Positions 46,004 to 56,810 of a DNA stretch of 64,000 bases are shown in pieces. Each line of letters starts with the position of its first letter. Positions within the stretch are counted from its first letter, which is position 1. A model generated the notes under the pieces. It was not told where the DNA came from and made no database searches. It saw nothing but the letters and a program-made list of their open reading frames with translations. This DNA is from Neoarius graeffei (taxonomy: Eukaryota > Chordata > Actinopteri > Siluriformes > Ariidae), in the NCBI RefSeq assembly GCF_027579695.1, contig NC_083587.1, positions 7,938,001 through 8,002,000 of the forward strand. Direction: 5' to 3'. The position numbers and the translations under genes are program-made.

Positions 46004-46052
46004 AATTTGATGCCAGGAACACATTTTTGAAATGTGTTCCTGGCATCAAATT
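46004..46052. repeat. Perfect 23-bp inverted repeat with 3-nt loop
   Basis: Arms 46004-46026 and 46030-46052 are exact complements around TTG. Pairing stops sharply at both outer ends. No terminal repeat or TSD around it. Confidence 0.97.
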
Positions 46053-47051
46053 CAAAATTAGCATATCTTGTTCAAACAACAATAAAATTTCTCAGTTTCA
46101 ACATTTGATATGTTTTCTTTGGACTGTTTTCAATGAAAGACAGGGTTTCCATGATTTACAAACCAACACATTCTATTTTTATTTATATTTTACACAGCGT
46201 CCTCACCAGAATTATTATAGTTTTGAAATTTTCATCTTTTTTTTTAGTTGTTCAGTTTGTTTGTTTTTTAATTTCAGTTTAGTTCTTCATTCATTTTACA
46301 AGCGCATAGGTAGGTTTAGCTTTATTTTGAGGAATTGACTAATTTTAGTTGAGTTTTTAATTTGTTTTAGTTTTTCAGGTCCAGTCACAGATATCCCATA
46401 ATAACTAGATAGGCCACAACATTATCTGACTCAAGAGATCAAGGATGCAAGAAGCAAACTGTGGCCGTTAGTTGAACAGGCTGGGAAAGAGGGCAAGAAA
46501 GCAGGCTTCAAAGGCTCTGCATATATTGTTGGTAAAAAAAAATAGTAACAGTGAATGAAAACAATTTTTCTATTTGCTGCCATTCTTGTGTAGTACTGCC
46601 TTCTATGGGGTTAAACTCCTAAAAAGCATGTAATATGGTTTATTAAGCAATATCAATCTTTCTCATTTAAATCTTTGAAGCTGAGGTTTGCATGCTATAC
46701 CGTTAGTCACCAGGTGGTGGTGCATTCCTGTCATGATTTGGTGTCACTTAAAATTAAAGAAGGAGAAAAAAAACTTATTTGTTTGAAAACTCTATCAATC
46801 AATGTGTTACTTTTATATTCAAATTATATGATATTCTCCTTTTTTCTGAGAAGGTTAAATAGTGTTTGGATTTCTTCCTCATGGTTGAATTTATACTTAT
46901 TGAAGATAAGTTAGCATATATGTATTGACCTACTTGCCCTTACTGCTCAGGCTATAGGTTCATTGATCTGTTGTAGAGTTCATTTACATCAAGTGTTGTG
47001 AGAAAAAGTTGAAATTCTCTAGTTTTCAAAATTTTTTCATATTATTATTTC
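46053..47051. other. Nothing recognised
   Basis: T-rich sequence without long frames; the last 100 bases may be the ORF1-ORF2 spacer of the L1 that follows. Confidence 0.4.
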
Positions 47052-47670
47052 ATGTCTTTGTTGTCTATCAATGCTAGGGGTCTTAAAGATAATACGAAAT
47101 GTAAGGCATTATTTTTGTTTGCAAAGAAGTACAAGACAGATTTTTAGTTGTTTCAAGAATGTCACTCAACACCCAGTGATTAAAGCTTTTGGAGGTCACA
47201 GTGGGGAAACGATATATGGTTAGCTCACAGATCTGAGCATTCAGCTGGAGTTGGAATTTTTAAATATAACTTTAATGGAAATATTATTCAGACTAATATA
47301 GATTCCTCAGGACACTTTATTATTATGATAATAGCCATAAATAATATTAACATTATTATTTATGGATACCACTCTTTTATGGAGAATACCACCCTCTTTG
47401 ATACCTTAGAAGAGAAAATTTCTGACTGGTTTACCAAATATCCTAATGCCTCTTTAATCTTGGGGGGGGGGGGATTTTAACATAGTATGAAACATTATCT
47501 TAGATAGATGGCCTCTGACTGATCACAGAGCGATCCATTTATCAATATCATTGTCTGGAGTTCAGTCAGCAAGTCTGAAAGCCTTATTTTGGAAATTGAA
47601 TAGTTCTCTCCTGAACTTAACACAAGTCAAAGAGCATGTCAAAGATTTAATCAAAATTTTGCTTTTCTGA
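47052..47670 (+). pseudogene. L1 ORF2 endonuclease fragment
   Basis: From ATG 47052: SLLSINARGLKDNTK (active-site Asn), LFQECHS (catalytic Glu), SEHSAGVGIF, YHSFMENTTLFDTL and, after a G-run at 47462-47472, a GDFN-like stretch. The part between about 47510 and 47515 is deleted so that LDRW joins LTDHRAI, and the frame then runs into LKALFWKLNSSLL. In-frame stops occur near 47143 and 47180. RT absent. Confidence 0.82.
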
Positions 47671-47789
47671 AAAAAAAAAATCATATTCATAAATCATATT
47701 CATAGTCGGCGAACACTGTGCAGGGGTGTGTAGAACCCTTTCTGATGGTTTTTATAGGTTCTCTGTCCACTTGCACAACTTCCTCTAAG

Positions 47790-47850
47790 GCCTTGGACTT
47801 GACAGCCCTGGCCTCGAGAGCCCTGGCCTTGAGAGCCCTAGCCTTGGCAG
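47790..47850. repeat. Short minisatellite
   Basis: About four units of 15-18 bp of the type GAGAGCCCTGGCCTT. Confidence 0.75.
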
Positions 47851-47929
47851 CACATGCGCTGGGGAGAAAAAAAAAATTATGAAAAAAAATAAATAAATTC
47901 TGAAATTTAAGACTCTAGAGGGGTGTGTT

Positions 47930-48885
47930 GAACCCAGGCCTGATGACCCCTCCTGATATTTTTGTGGTGCTTTTATACATGAAAAGCACATATGCAGGTG
48001 TAAAAAGCTCATGTGCTTGGTGAGTCAGCATACATGCTAACCCTGAACTGTGGGACTTTGTCATTTATCTGCCTGATGCCCATGGTAAAAAAAAGTCAGG
48101 TCTTAATCATCATCAAAGAGAGAGAGAGAGAGGATTGAGTGTGAGAGGACTACCAGGAAATACAGAAAAATAAAAAGACATTAGATTACAGGGAACTGAC
48201 CATAAGTTTGGTGTTCTCTTCCAAGAGAGACAGTCACAGCTTAGGCCAAAACTTTGCTGAAAGCAACCCAACCCTGGACCCTTGGACCCACTGATTAGCA
48301 CCTGTATACTGGCCAAAATTCATATAACAAGTTTGGAGGCTTTGGGATAGATTTAACTTTTAATTCCATTTTTCAACTTTTTTTTTATCTAATCAGGCCA
48401 TGGAACTGCAACCCAACTTGCTAACCCAGGCTGCAACCCAAACCCCCATGGCTCTTTGTCCTCCTTAATGGCCCTTCCTTTGTTTTGGGCCCTCTGGTAC
48501 ACCAGTCTGCCTGCAAAACCTCACTGGAGGCCAATATAGCCCACTATTGCATTCTGGTGGTCAGAGCAGGTAATGCAGTGCCACCTTAGCTTCTTCCCTG
48601 GAATGGTTAGCAATGGTGCTGAACTTCCCGACGAAAGTGAACTGAGATTTATTGCCATCTGATGGTCAGAGCAGGTAATGCAGGGCCACTTCAGCTTCTC
48701 CCTGGGATGCTGACCTCCCTGACTTGAGTGATCTTAGATTTATTAAATGACAGTATAAAAAAAATCATATCCTTTTTGGGCTAACACTGTACATACTTGG
48801 TCAGCAAGTATGCTGAACTTCCCGACTTATGTGAGCTGGGATTTATTTAATGACTGATGGGTTTTGTGAGTTTTCTGTCAACATG
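47930..48885 (+). repeat. 0.95-kb repeat, left copy (gypsy-associated)
   Basis: Matches 57707-58662 in direct orientation with few changes, from GGTGCTTTTATACATGAAAA through GAAAGCAACCCAACCCTGGA to TTTGTGAGTTTT. In the right copy it is bounded by gypsy gag and pol remains, so it is probably internal sequence of that element or of something inserted in it. No long frame. A GA run at 48117-48132. Confidence 0.85.
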
Positions 48886-49030
48886 AGTAACTATGGGTGG
48901 TAAAAGAGAGCAACTGGACTTGCTTGAAGATTCTTGAAGACGTTTCACCTCTCATCCGAAAGGCTTCTTCAGTTCTGTCTGACTGGTAGGGAGTATCAGG
49001 TATTTATCCTCTCATGGATGAAAAGCTCAT

Positions 49031-51646
49031 CTAAGGTGTCGTTGAGTCATCCTGTTGGAGTGGGTCACTGGGGGCTGAATGTGAATGGCCTCCAGAGTCA
49101 TTAGGGTGATCAATGGATTGCCCGTTAAGGTGATCAATGGAATGCTCATTCTCTCCGTCCTCCTGTGAGCCACTGAAAACAGCTGGGTTTTGGTGTGCAT
49201 TCAGTTGTCTGGGAAGTGTGCCAAGGACTGCATTGTAGGTGGCTGATAAATTATGTCTTAGACCCCCACCTCTGTTCAGTGATGGCCGTTCCAGGTTGAC
49301 AAAAATGGCTTCTTTAACTCCTCGCTCATACCAACGATCCTCTCTGGCTAAAATGCATACATTGGAATCCTGAAATGAGTGTCCTTTGTTGTTAAGATGA
49401 AGGTAGACAGCAGAGTCCTGGCCTGAGGAACTGGCTCTCCTGTGTTGAGCCATACGCCTGTGAAGCGGTTGCTTGGTTTCACCAATATACGAGTCCATGC
49501 ATTGCTCACTGCACTGAATTGCATACACCACGTTGTCCTGTTTGTGTCTGGGTATTCTGTCCTTAGGGTGGACCAATTTCTGCTTCAGGGTGTTACTGGG
49601 TCTGAAACGTACCAGAATGTTGTGTTTGTAGAAGATCCTCCTGAGTTTCTCAGATAGATCAGAAATGTAGGGAATGACAATGTTCTTGCGTTTGTTCCTG
49701 TTATCCTCCTTGTCCGTTACATTCCTTTTCCTGCTCTTGAAGAAAGACCAGTTGGGATACCCACAGTTCTGAAGTGCTTTCTTGATGTGATTCTGCTCCT
49801 TCTCTTTTCCCTCTACCATTGTAGGGATGTTCTGAGCCCTGTGCTGCAAGGTCCTAATGACCCCCAATTTGTGTTCCAGCGGGTGGTGAGAATCGAAGAG
49901 TAGGTACTGGTCCGTGTGTGTGGGTTTCCGGTAGACCTCGATGCTAAGGCTTCTGTCTTGTCTAATGTGTACATCACAATCCAAGAAGGCTAGATTATTC
50001 CCACTTACGTCCTCTCGAGTGAAATTGATGTTAATATCCACTGCATTGATGTGTTTAGAGAAGGCTTCCACTTCATGGGCTTTGATTTTAACCCAGGTGT
50101 CATCCACATATCTGAACCAGTGGCTGGGAGCAACTCCTGAAAAAGTGGTCAAAGCTTTATGTTCCACTTCCTCCATGTAAAGATTGGCCACAATAGGGGA
50201 CACCGGTGAGCCCATGGCACATCCATGCTTCTGTCTGTAGAAACTTTCATTAAACTGGAAATAAGTGGTAGTCAGGCAGAGGTCAAGCAGGGTGCAAATC
50301 TGGTCCGTGGTGAGGTTCGTTCTATCCAGTAAGGTGTTGTCTTGAAGGAGTCATTTTCTAACAGATTCAACTGCTTCTGTGGTGGGAATGCAGGTGAAAA
50401 GAGAAGTGACATCATAAGAAACCATGGTTTCATCCAAGTCTAGTTTGAGGTCTGCAACTTTAGTAGCAAAATCTTGGGAGTTTTTGATGTGATGTAGCGT
50501 ATTCCCAACAAGAGGAGCCAGGATGGTGGCTAGGTGTTTGGCAATGTTATAGGTGACAGAGTTTATACTGCTGATGATAGGTCTGAGTGGAGCTCCTTCC
50601 TTGTGAATCTTGGGGAGTCCGTATATGAGAGGAACGGCTTCCCCGGGGTACAATCTGTAGTACAGAGATTGGTTGATGGCTTGGTCCTTTTCTAGTTGTT
50701 GCAGGCAGCTAACAACTTTCTTTTTGTAACAACTGGTGGGGTCCCGTCTTAAGGTTTCATAGGTGGTTGTGTTGCTGAGGAGACTGGTCATCTTTGAGTG
50801 GTAGTCCGCTGTGTTTAGCACCACTGTGCATCTCCCTTTGTCAGCAGGAAGGATGGTGATGTCCCGGTCTCTTTGAAGCAATGTAAGAGCCCTCCTTTCT
50901 TGGCTGGTGAGGTTGGAGGGGGGTGCTTTTGCACCGGACAGAGCAGCTGATACCTTCAGTTGTTCTGCCTCTGTGTTGGTCAGGTTGTTGTTTCTGATGG
51001 CTGACTCTGTGGCTGTGATGAGATCTATCACTGGTATCCGCTCTGGTGAAACTGCAAAGTTAAGTCCCTTGGATAAAACATCTTTCTCTGGTTGGGTGAG
51101 TACCCTATCGGATAAGTTCTTCACCCATTTCTCTTCTATGTCCGGTTGTGTAGCCTGGTCAGATTTCTTCCTCCAAGTCAGCACTTCTGTCTTCCTGGAG
51201 GAGGTGGTTTTAGACAGCAATGTTTGGAATTTGCGTATCTGTCGTTCCTTGCCTTTGGTATGTTGTGAAATCTGTGCCTTCTCCGCGAAATCAGAGACTC
51301 GTTCCAAAACTTCACTGGGAAGAAGTACTGCCAACTCTTCAAACATCAGTTCAGTCTTGTTCTGGAGAGCATCAATAGTGAAATGTACTTGTCTCACTCT
51401 CTCGTTGAGAAGCTGCTTCTGGGCTTTCTGTAGGATTATTTCAGCTCTGTGTCCTTTGACCGTTGAATGCATGCGTAGGCTAGTGGGGATAATGTTGGAT
51501 TGTCGGCATCTCAGGTTGAAACGCAGGTGGTTCCTGTAGTCTGCCAGTTTTCTGGAAGTCCTCTCATACTCCTGCACCAGTCGAAGGGTTCTCATCCCAA
51601 AGTGCGTGGAAACATGTCTGTGAATATTCTCAGTCATCCAGGTCAT
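49031..51646 (-). pseudogene. Penelope-like RT with GIY-YIG endonuclease, one premature stop
   Basis: 872-codon frame from ATG 51646 (MTWMTENIHRHV) to 49031, interrupted only by TGA at 50351-50353. N-terminal basic and coiled region; RT with RRALTLLQRDRDITILPADK, LIYGLPKIHKEGAPLRPI, VSYDVTSLFTCIPTTEA (first catalytic D), then after the stop CAMGSPVSPIVANLYMEEV and RYVDDTWV (YVDD, near 50105). C-terminal GIY-YIG nuclease: VVYAIQC...YIGETKQPLHRRMAQH (about 49440-49540). The domain order is the Penelope one. All catalytic motifs seem present, so one base change separates this copy from an open frame. An upstream in-frame GTG also exists in the repeat. Confidence 0.93.
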
Positions 51647-52184
51647 AGTAACTATGGGTGGTAAAAGAGAGCAACTGGACTTGCTTGAAGATTCTTGAAG
51701 ACGTTTCACCTCTCATCCGAAAGGCTTCTTCAGTTCTGTCTGACTGGTAGGGAGTATCAGGTATTTATCCTCTCATGGATGAAAAGCTCATCTAAGGTGT
51801 CGTTGAGTCATCCTGTTGGAGTGGGTCACTGGGGGCTGAATGTGAATGGCCTCCAGAGTCATTAGGGTGATCAATGGATTGCCCGTTAAGGTGATCAATG
51901 GAATGCTCATTCTCTCTGTCCTCCTGTGAGCCACTGAAAACAGCTGGGTTTTGGTGTGCATTCAGTTGTCTGGGAAGTGTGCCAAGGACTGCATTGTAGG
52001 TGGCTGATAAATTATGTCTTAGACCCCCACCTCTGTTCAGTGATGGCCGTTCCAGGTTGACAAAAATGGCTTCTTTAACTCCTCGCTCATACCAACGATC
52101 CTCTCTGGCTAAAATGCGTACGTTGGAATCCTGAAATGAGTGTCCTTTGTTGTTAAGATGAAGGTAGACAGCAGAGTCCTGGCC
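51647..52184 (-). repeat. Penelope-like direct repeat, upstream copy
   Basis: Contains the frame's C-terminal codons (partial GIY-YIG tail) and the presumed promoter region before the ATG at 51646. Partner 48886-49423. Confidence 0.92.
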
Positions 52185-52893
52185 AGTGCTCTGGAGGGAA
52201 AAAAGGGCACTTTTTTGTGCATGTGGAACACCTTATTATAAAAGTCTGAGATTTAACCCTCCTCTTGTGTTCGGGTCACCACTGACCCATTTTAGTTTTT
52301 AAAGGTGTAAAACAACCACTTAATGTTAATTTATTACATCAAGGCTTTTTGACTTTGCCAGGAATCTCTAGTTGAACAAAATAGAAAATGAAATTTTTGT
52401 TTTCCTAAATCTGAAAATGGTCTAGCAAAAAATATAATACTTATGTGCAGTTGTTTCTGTATGTGACGGGCTACTTCACGACAAAATAATTACAGCTTGG
52501 GCTTAGAGGGCAAACAATACATTTTCACTTGATTCATGTGTTACCTGGCTGGTGGGGCAGGGGAAGAGCTGACTGACTGCCCGATGTGTTGTCTGCGCTA
52601 CGACAAGGCCGTGGCTTCCAGGATGCTATGCTGCTGCAACCTCACATTGAATGCACTGCACGCTTGTTCACGTGACAGAGCAAGAGAGACAGAGGTCCAG
52701 TGTGTGTGCGGAGGGGGCACACATCGGGACATTATTTTCACACACGCTTTTAATGCTGCGGCTTTTCTAAAAGATCATGTCGACATTGGCCTCAGTAAAC
52801 TGTAAAAAAAAATTCAAAAGGGCACTTTTTTGGACAGAGGGCAGAGGGGCACGTGCTTGAGCACCACCTCGTGTCTATCTGTGCATGCCACTG
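52185..52893 (+). mobile_element. hAT-type MITE, copy 2
   Basis: Inverted relative to copy 1 at 11586. The right end CTGTGCATGCCACTG is intact; the left end starts inside the family sequence (AGTGCTCTGG), so about 40 bp including the left terminus are missing at the junction with the Penelope-like element. Confidence 0.88.
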
Positions 52894-53340
52894 CCTGTCA
52901 AGGGGGGAGGAGTCAGCTGCAGGACGGATGGCTCCCCGGCCTGAGTTGGGCAGTGGGGGTATGTGGCAGCAGGGGTGTGGTCAAGCATTGGTCTGTGAAT
53001 GGAGGGCGGAGTCAGGGAAGGTAAGCGGCAGAATCACTGCACCTGACGGGATTTAACCTGTGTTTGTGTGTCTTCCCCAGTGACCACGCCCTATAAGAGG
53101 AGAGGGAGAGCAGAGGAAGGGGGTTCTCCCCCAATCAGAACACTTGTGTGTGTGTGTGTGCGTGCATGCGTGGGAGAATAAATGTAAAGGTGAAAAGCTA
53201 AAATAAAAGAGTTTTTGCGAACTCAGTTCTGGCCTGCCATGCTTCTGTGCTCCACCCACCTTAACTATTTTTACATGTATGTATAACGGCAGTTTTTGTT
53301 TGCATGCTTTGGTTGATGGATCTTTCTCCTAACTTTCTCC
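52894..53340 (+). mobile_element. Gypsy 3' end with LTR (52962-53275) and flank, duplicated
   Basis: Begins with the last pol-proximal sequence (GTCAGCTGCAGGACGG) and purine tract GCAGTGGGGGTA, then the LTR TGTGGCAGCAGG...TTTTTACA, with a TATA-like CCTATAAGAG (53088) and AATAAA. The 65 bases after the LTR (TGTATGTATAACGGC to CTCCTAACTT) are the same as those after the 3' LTR at 60919, so this is a duplicated block and not an independent insertion. Confidence 0.88.
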
Positions 53341-54075
53341 TAATGTTTGTAAAGTGGGAACCTCGGGAAAGCTTTTGGAAAATGTTCCCTTTTGGTTGTA
53401 TTAAAGTTCCCCTTTCTATTGTCATCCAAGAAAACTTTGGAAAACCTGATGACAATGTTCCGGTTGGGTTCTTTGTGCATTAGCTACAGACATACAGTCA
53501 AGAGTGAATTTGAGTAAATAAAAGTCAAATTTGAGGGTTAGATGAGGACATTCAGTCAGTAATAAACTGTTAACAGTTAACTGCCTTGGTGAATGAATAT
53601 CACTAAATTCACATTTGTTTGCTCATTGTAGTATCAGCACAATAAGCTGGTATCAAAAGGAGCAACCTGCCAGAAAAACTGCAATAATATTGGGCTAGAT
53701 GTCAAGGTCAGTCAAACTTGTAAAAACAACAGAACCCTATCCCAGAGAATAATTTGTGAAGATGTAACTTAAAATTTGCCTTATTTTTGCAGATGCCCCA
53801 AAGGTACTGTGCCCAGCCAAAAGTTCTGCACTCAGCTGTGAGAAGCACCAGAGGGACATCCACCGGAGGGCCTCGGAGGAACTGCGCCTGGCCATGAGAT
53901 GCTCGTAAGGTACCAGACACAGACATGATGACAGGTTCACAAAGGTACCACCCCAAGCCACTCGAGGACTGCAGAGGTACTTTGCCCAGACAGTACATAG
54001 AGCCTCAAAGGTATTACACCCAGCCACGGGTGGTCCTCAGAGGTCCTGTGGCCATTCCCGTTCATCACTGGGCAC
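53341..54075. other. Degenerate CAGAGGTAC repeats, no gene
   Basis: Between 53803 and 54050 a motif of the type CA(A/G)AGGTAC...GCCCAGCCA recurs about five times at uneven spacing. Earlier sequence unrecognised. Confidence 0.5.
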
Positions 54076-54147
54076 TCCCTGGTGGTCTAGTGGCTAGGAT
54101 TTGGTGCTCTCGCCGCCGCGGCATGGGTTCGATTCCCAGTCAGGGAA
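54076..54147 (+). tRNA. tRNA-Glu(CTC), near-intact
   Basis: 72 nt starting TCCCTGGTGGTCTAGTGG and ending CAGTCAGGGAA. The acceptor stem pairs fully (last pair G-U), the D arm is normal, the anticodon stem pairs (with U-G pairs) around CTCTCGC giving CTC, and the T loop TTCGATT is canonical. Only the outermost T-stem pair (A-G) fails. The A and B boxes (TGGTCTAGTGG, GGTTCGATTCC) look usable. The best RNA gene candidate in the window, although one of many dispersed copies. Confidence 0.65.
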
Positions 54148-54222
54148 AAGTCTTGGCTTGGGGGTGTTCCCCCCCAACATTATTACTAAAATTACATCAG
54201 ACACTTTGTCGGAGCAAACACT

Positions 54223-54310
54223 TCCTTTGAGCTAGATTCAAACCAGTAACCTAAGGGTGGCCATCATAAGCAACTACAGTCTTCCGCTCTTCCAACTGAG
54301 CTATCAAAGG
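54223..54310 (-). pseudogene. tRNA-Tyr(GTA) with intron, probable pseudogene
   Basis: Minus strand: CCTTTGATAGCTCAG acceptor and D arm, anticodon loop CTGTAG followed by a 15-nt insert where tRNA-Tyr introns lie, then A and CCCTTAGG, and T loop TTTGAAT. The acceptor pairs perfectly, but two anticodon-stem pairs are lost and C56 is T. The retained intron shows it derives from a gene copy and not from mature tRNA. Confidence 0.65.
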
Positions 54311-55171
54311 GTACCCTGAAGTGCTTTTCTGGTGAGTGAGCCATCAAGCAACATCTCTAACAGCACTTGCTTTTACTATACTGCATATATATTGTTGTGT
54401 GCCAAAACTCGTTTTGCACAAGCTGGCTTAACCTACCAAATTATGTGCACCTGCAATATGCAACACAATGAAATAATTTAGAAAATCTATTATAAATAGT
54501 GATTTCTCTTCAGTCTTTTAAGGCTGATGAAAAGCTCAGTTTCAAAAGAATAGAAACAAATGAATGGACCTTGTTTGTTTCGGGCATTTTGGCAAATGTG
54601 AAAGCAAACTCCTGAGAAGTTGTGTTGACGATGACTGTGATACTCTGTACACAATACTCCAGTCAACTTCCAGGTTCTATTAAAACAGTATTCATTTTTA
54701 GTATTCCAGACCTTGAGGCTTTATTTCCTATTCTGATTTATTCAAATGGATTTATTCAAACGTTGTAGGCTTGTCCTCACCAATTTACCAGTGGCCTTCA
54801 CAGAGATGAGAGCATGAAGAGTAAGGGCAAAGTGCAAGGGCAGGAAAAGCTTGTTGGTACTGGAATGACATTGTGTGGCCATACAGTGTAGTTGCTTCTA
54901 GATATTCTCAAAAAAAGATCTGAAAATTTATCTCTGCTCATGCTGGTAATGAAGATACTTAAAGTTGAAATGCTGACTTGTGTTTTTTTTGTTTTGTTTT
55001 TCTTTTTGCGGCTGAGGAACCATGTGACTGTGTATCACTATCATCACCATTGTTGTTTCCACAGTCAGATCTACAATTATTGTCTTAGCTCAGTAAAGAA
55101 GGTTTGTGTGATTGTCCTGTGGCTTGCTGGGATTGATTGAATGATTGATTTTTCTTTTCTTTTTAATGTAT
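54311..55171. other. Nothing recognised
   Basis: No element or gene recognised; flank of the LTR element. Confidence 0.45.
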
Positions 55172-55856
55172 TGTGGTAGCAGGGGCGTGGTCAAGCTTCG
55201 GTGTGTGAATGGATGGTGGAGTCAGGGAAGGTAAGGGGCAGAATCATTGCACCTGATGGGAATTAACCTGTGTTTGTGTGTCTTCCCCAGTGACCACGCC
55301 CTATAAGAGGAGAGGGAGAGCAGAGGAAGGGGGCTCTCCCCCAACCAGAACACTTGTGTGTGTGTGTGTACGTGGGAGAATAAATATAAAGCTGAAAGGC
55401 TAAAATAACAGGGTTTTTGCAAACTCAGTTCTGGCCTGGGCGGCACGGTGGTGTAGTGGTTAGTGCTGTCGCCTCACAGCAAGAAGGTCCTGGGTTCGAG
55501 CCCCGTGGCCGATGAGGGCCTTTCTGTGTGGAGTTTGCATGTTCTCCCTGTGTCCGCGTGGGTTTCCTCCGGGTGCTCCGGTTTCCCCCAAAGACATGCA
55601 GGTTAGGTTAACTGGTGACTCTAAATTGACCGTAGGTGTGAATGTGAGTGTGAATGGTTGTCTGTGTCTATGTGTCAGCCCTGTGATGACCTGGCGACTT
55701 GTCCAGGGTGTACCCCGCCTTTTGCCCGTAGTCAGCTGGGATAGGCTCCAGCTTGCCTGCGACCCTGTAGAAGGATAAAGCGGCTAGAGATAATGAGATG
55801 AGATGAGTTCTGGCCTGCCATGCTTCTGTGCTCCACCCACCTTAACTATTTCTACA
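55172..55856 (+). repeat. 5' LTR, SINE-interrupted
   Basis: TGTGGTAGCAGG...ATTTCTACA; TG/CA ends, TATA-like CCTATAAGAG near 55301, AATAAA near 55379. A SINE occupies 55439-55807. Confidence 0.88.
55439..55807 (+). mobile_element. SINE copy 8
   Basis: Full length from GGCGGCACGGTGGTG to the (ATGAG)n tail; TSD TTCTGGCCTG at 55429-55438 and 55808-55817 within the LTR. Confidence 0.96.
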
Positions 55857-55857
55857 G

Positions 55858-55875
55858 TGGTGCCGAAACCCGGGA
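55858..55875 (+). promoter_or_regulatory. Primer binding site
   Basis: TGGTGCCGAAACCCGGGA begins one base after the 5' LTR and starts with the TGG that complements a tRNA CCA end. Which tRNA primes is not settled. Confidence 0.7.
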
Positions 55876-55899
55876 CAGAGTACAGAAGAGAACAGCCCC

Positions 55900-56570
55900 A
55901 TGGAGTCCTCCCCCTTCAAGGACCTGGTCCATGCCCTCGCCTTGGCCCAACAGAGCCAGCGCTGGTCGCCCTCTGGAAGGAGCAGGAACAATGGTTCGAA
56001 GCCCTGGTGCTGGCACAGCAGGAAGATCGCCAGGCGTTCCGGCACCTGCTCGCGTCAGCGGGGTCCACCATCACCACTGCTGCAGACCCTCCCCACCTCA
56101 CCCTAATGAAGATGGGTCCGCATGACGACCCCGAAGACTTCCTCGCTCTTTTTGAGCAGGCAGCAGAGGCATGGGGTTGGCCGGTGGAACAGCGCATGGC
56201 ACGCCTCCTCCCCCTGCTAATGGGCGCGGTGCAGCTGGCCATGCTACAGATCCCCGCCAACAGCCAGCTGGTCTACGTCGACCTCCGCAGGGCCGTCCTC
56301 CAATGTGTGGGACGCACCCCGGAGCAGCAATGGCAGCGCTTCCATTACTTCCATTCAGTTACTTTTCCTGCCGGTGGTGGCTGAGGGCCGACAACCGCGA
56401 CACTGAGGGAATCATCGACCTGGTAGTGCTGGAACAATTCATCGCCTGACTTCTGGTAGGAACAGCGGAGTGGGTCCAGTGCCATCTCCCGGCGCCGCTG
56501 GATCAGGCCATCGAGCTGGCAGAGGACCATATGGCAGTTGTTCCGACGGCAGGAAAGCATGTCTCCTCTT
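55900..56570 (+). pseudogene. Gypsy gag (SCAN-like capsid), broken
   Basis: ATG at 55900 (MESSPFKDLVHALALAQQSQ), a frameshift near 55955, then LVALWKEQEQWFEALV, MGPHDDPEDFLALFEQAAEA, WPVEQRMARLLPLLMG and the TPEQQWQRF region; another shift near 56380, VVLEQFIA, a stop at about 56447, and LDQAIELAEDHM. This is the capsid-like domain shared by gypsy Gag and SCAN proteins. It breaks off at a (CT)n run (56568-56592); the nucleocapsid knuckle is not seen. Confidence 0.82.
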
Positions 56571-56629
56571 CTCTCTCTCTCTCTCTCTCTCTCCCCCTTC
56601 TGTTCCTCATCCTTGCCCCATTCCCCCAC

Positions 56630-56810
56630 CACAGAGGCTTCTTCCCTGAAATGGTCAGCAAGAATGCTGACCTTCCTGACTTGAGTGATCTTAGATTTAT
56701 TAAATGACAATGTAGAAAAAAAATCATATTTTTTGGGGCTAACACTGTACATACTTGGTCAGCAAGTGTGCTGAACTTCCCGACTTATGTGAGTTGGGAT
56801 TTATGTGAGC
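56630..56810 (+). repeat. Partial third copy of the 0.95-kb repeat end
   Basis: GTCAGCAA.AATGCTGACCTTC and AACTTCCCGACTTATGTGAG match 48600-48850 and 58480-58640. Joined on the right to a LINE fragment. Confidence 0.75.

Larger units (their letters stand above)
48886..52184 (-). mobile_element. Penelope-like element with direct terminal repeats
   Basis: Direct repeats of 538 bp at 48886-49423 and 51647-52184 differ at three positions that I can see, and the coding frame begins one base outside the upstream repeat and ends within the downstream one. This is the pseudo-LTR arrangement of Penelope-like elements, made by head-to-tail partial copies. The upstream repeat is cut at 52184 by a hAT MITE. 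Near-identity of the repeats marks a young insertion. Confidence 0.92.

Noticed and set aside
47790-47850. Collagen-like or proline-rich peptide on the minus strand
   Set aside because: Short minisatellite translation only.
50907-51539. 210-codon plus-strand frame
   Set aside because: Lies antisense to the Penelope-like RT frame and mirrors its codon pattern; no family motif.
55842-56260. Minus-strand frames of 67-114 codons across gag
   Set aside because: Antisense shadows of the GC-rich gag frame.
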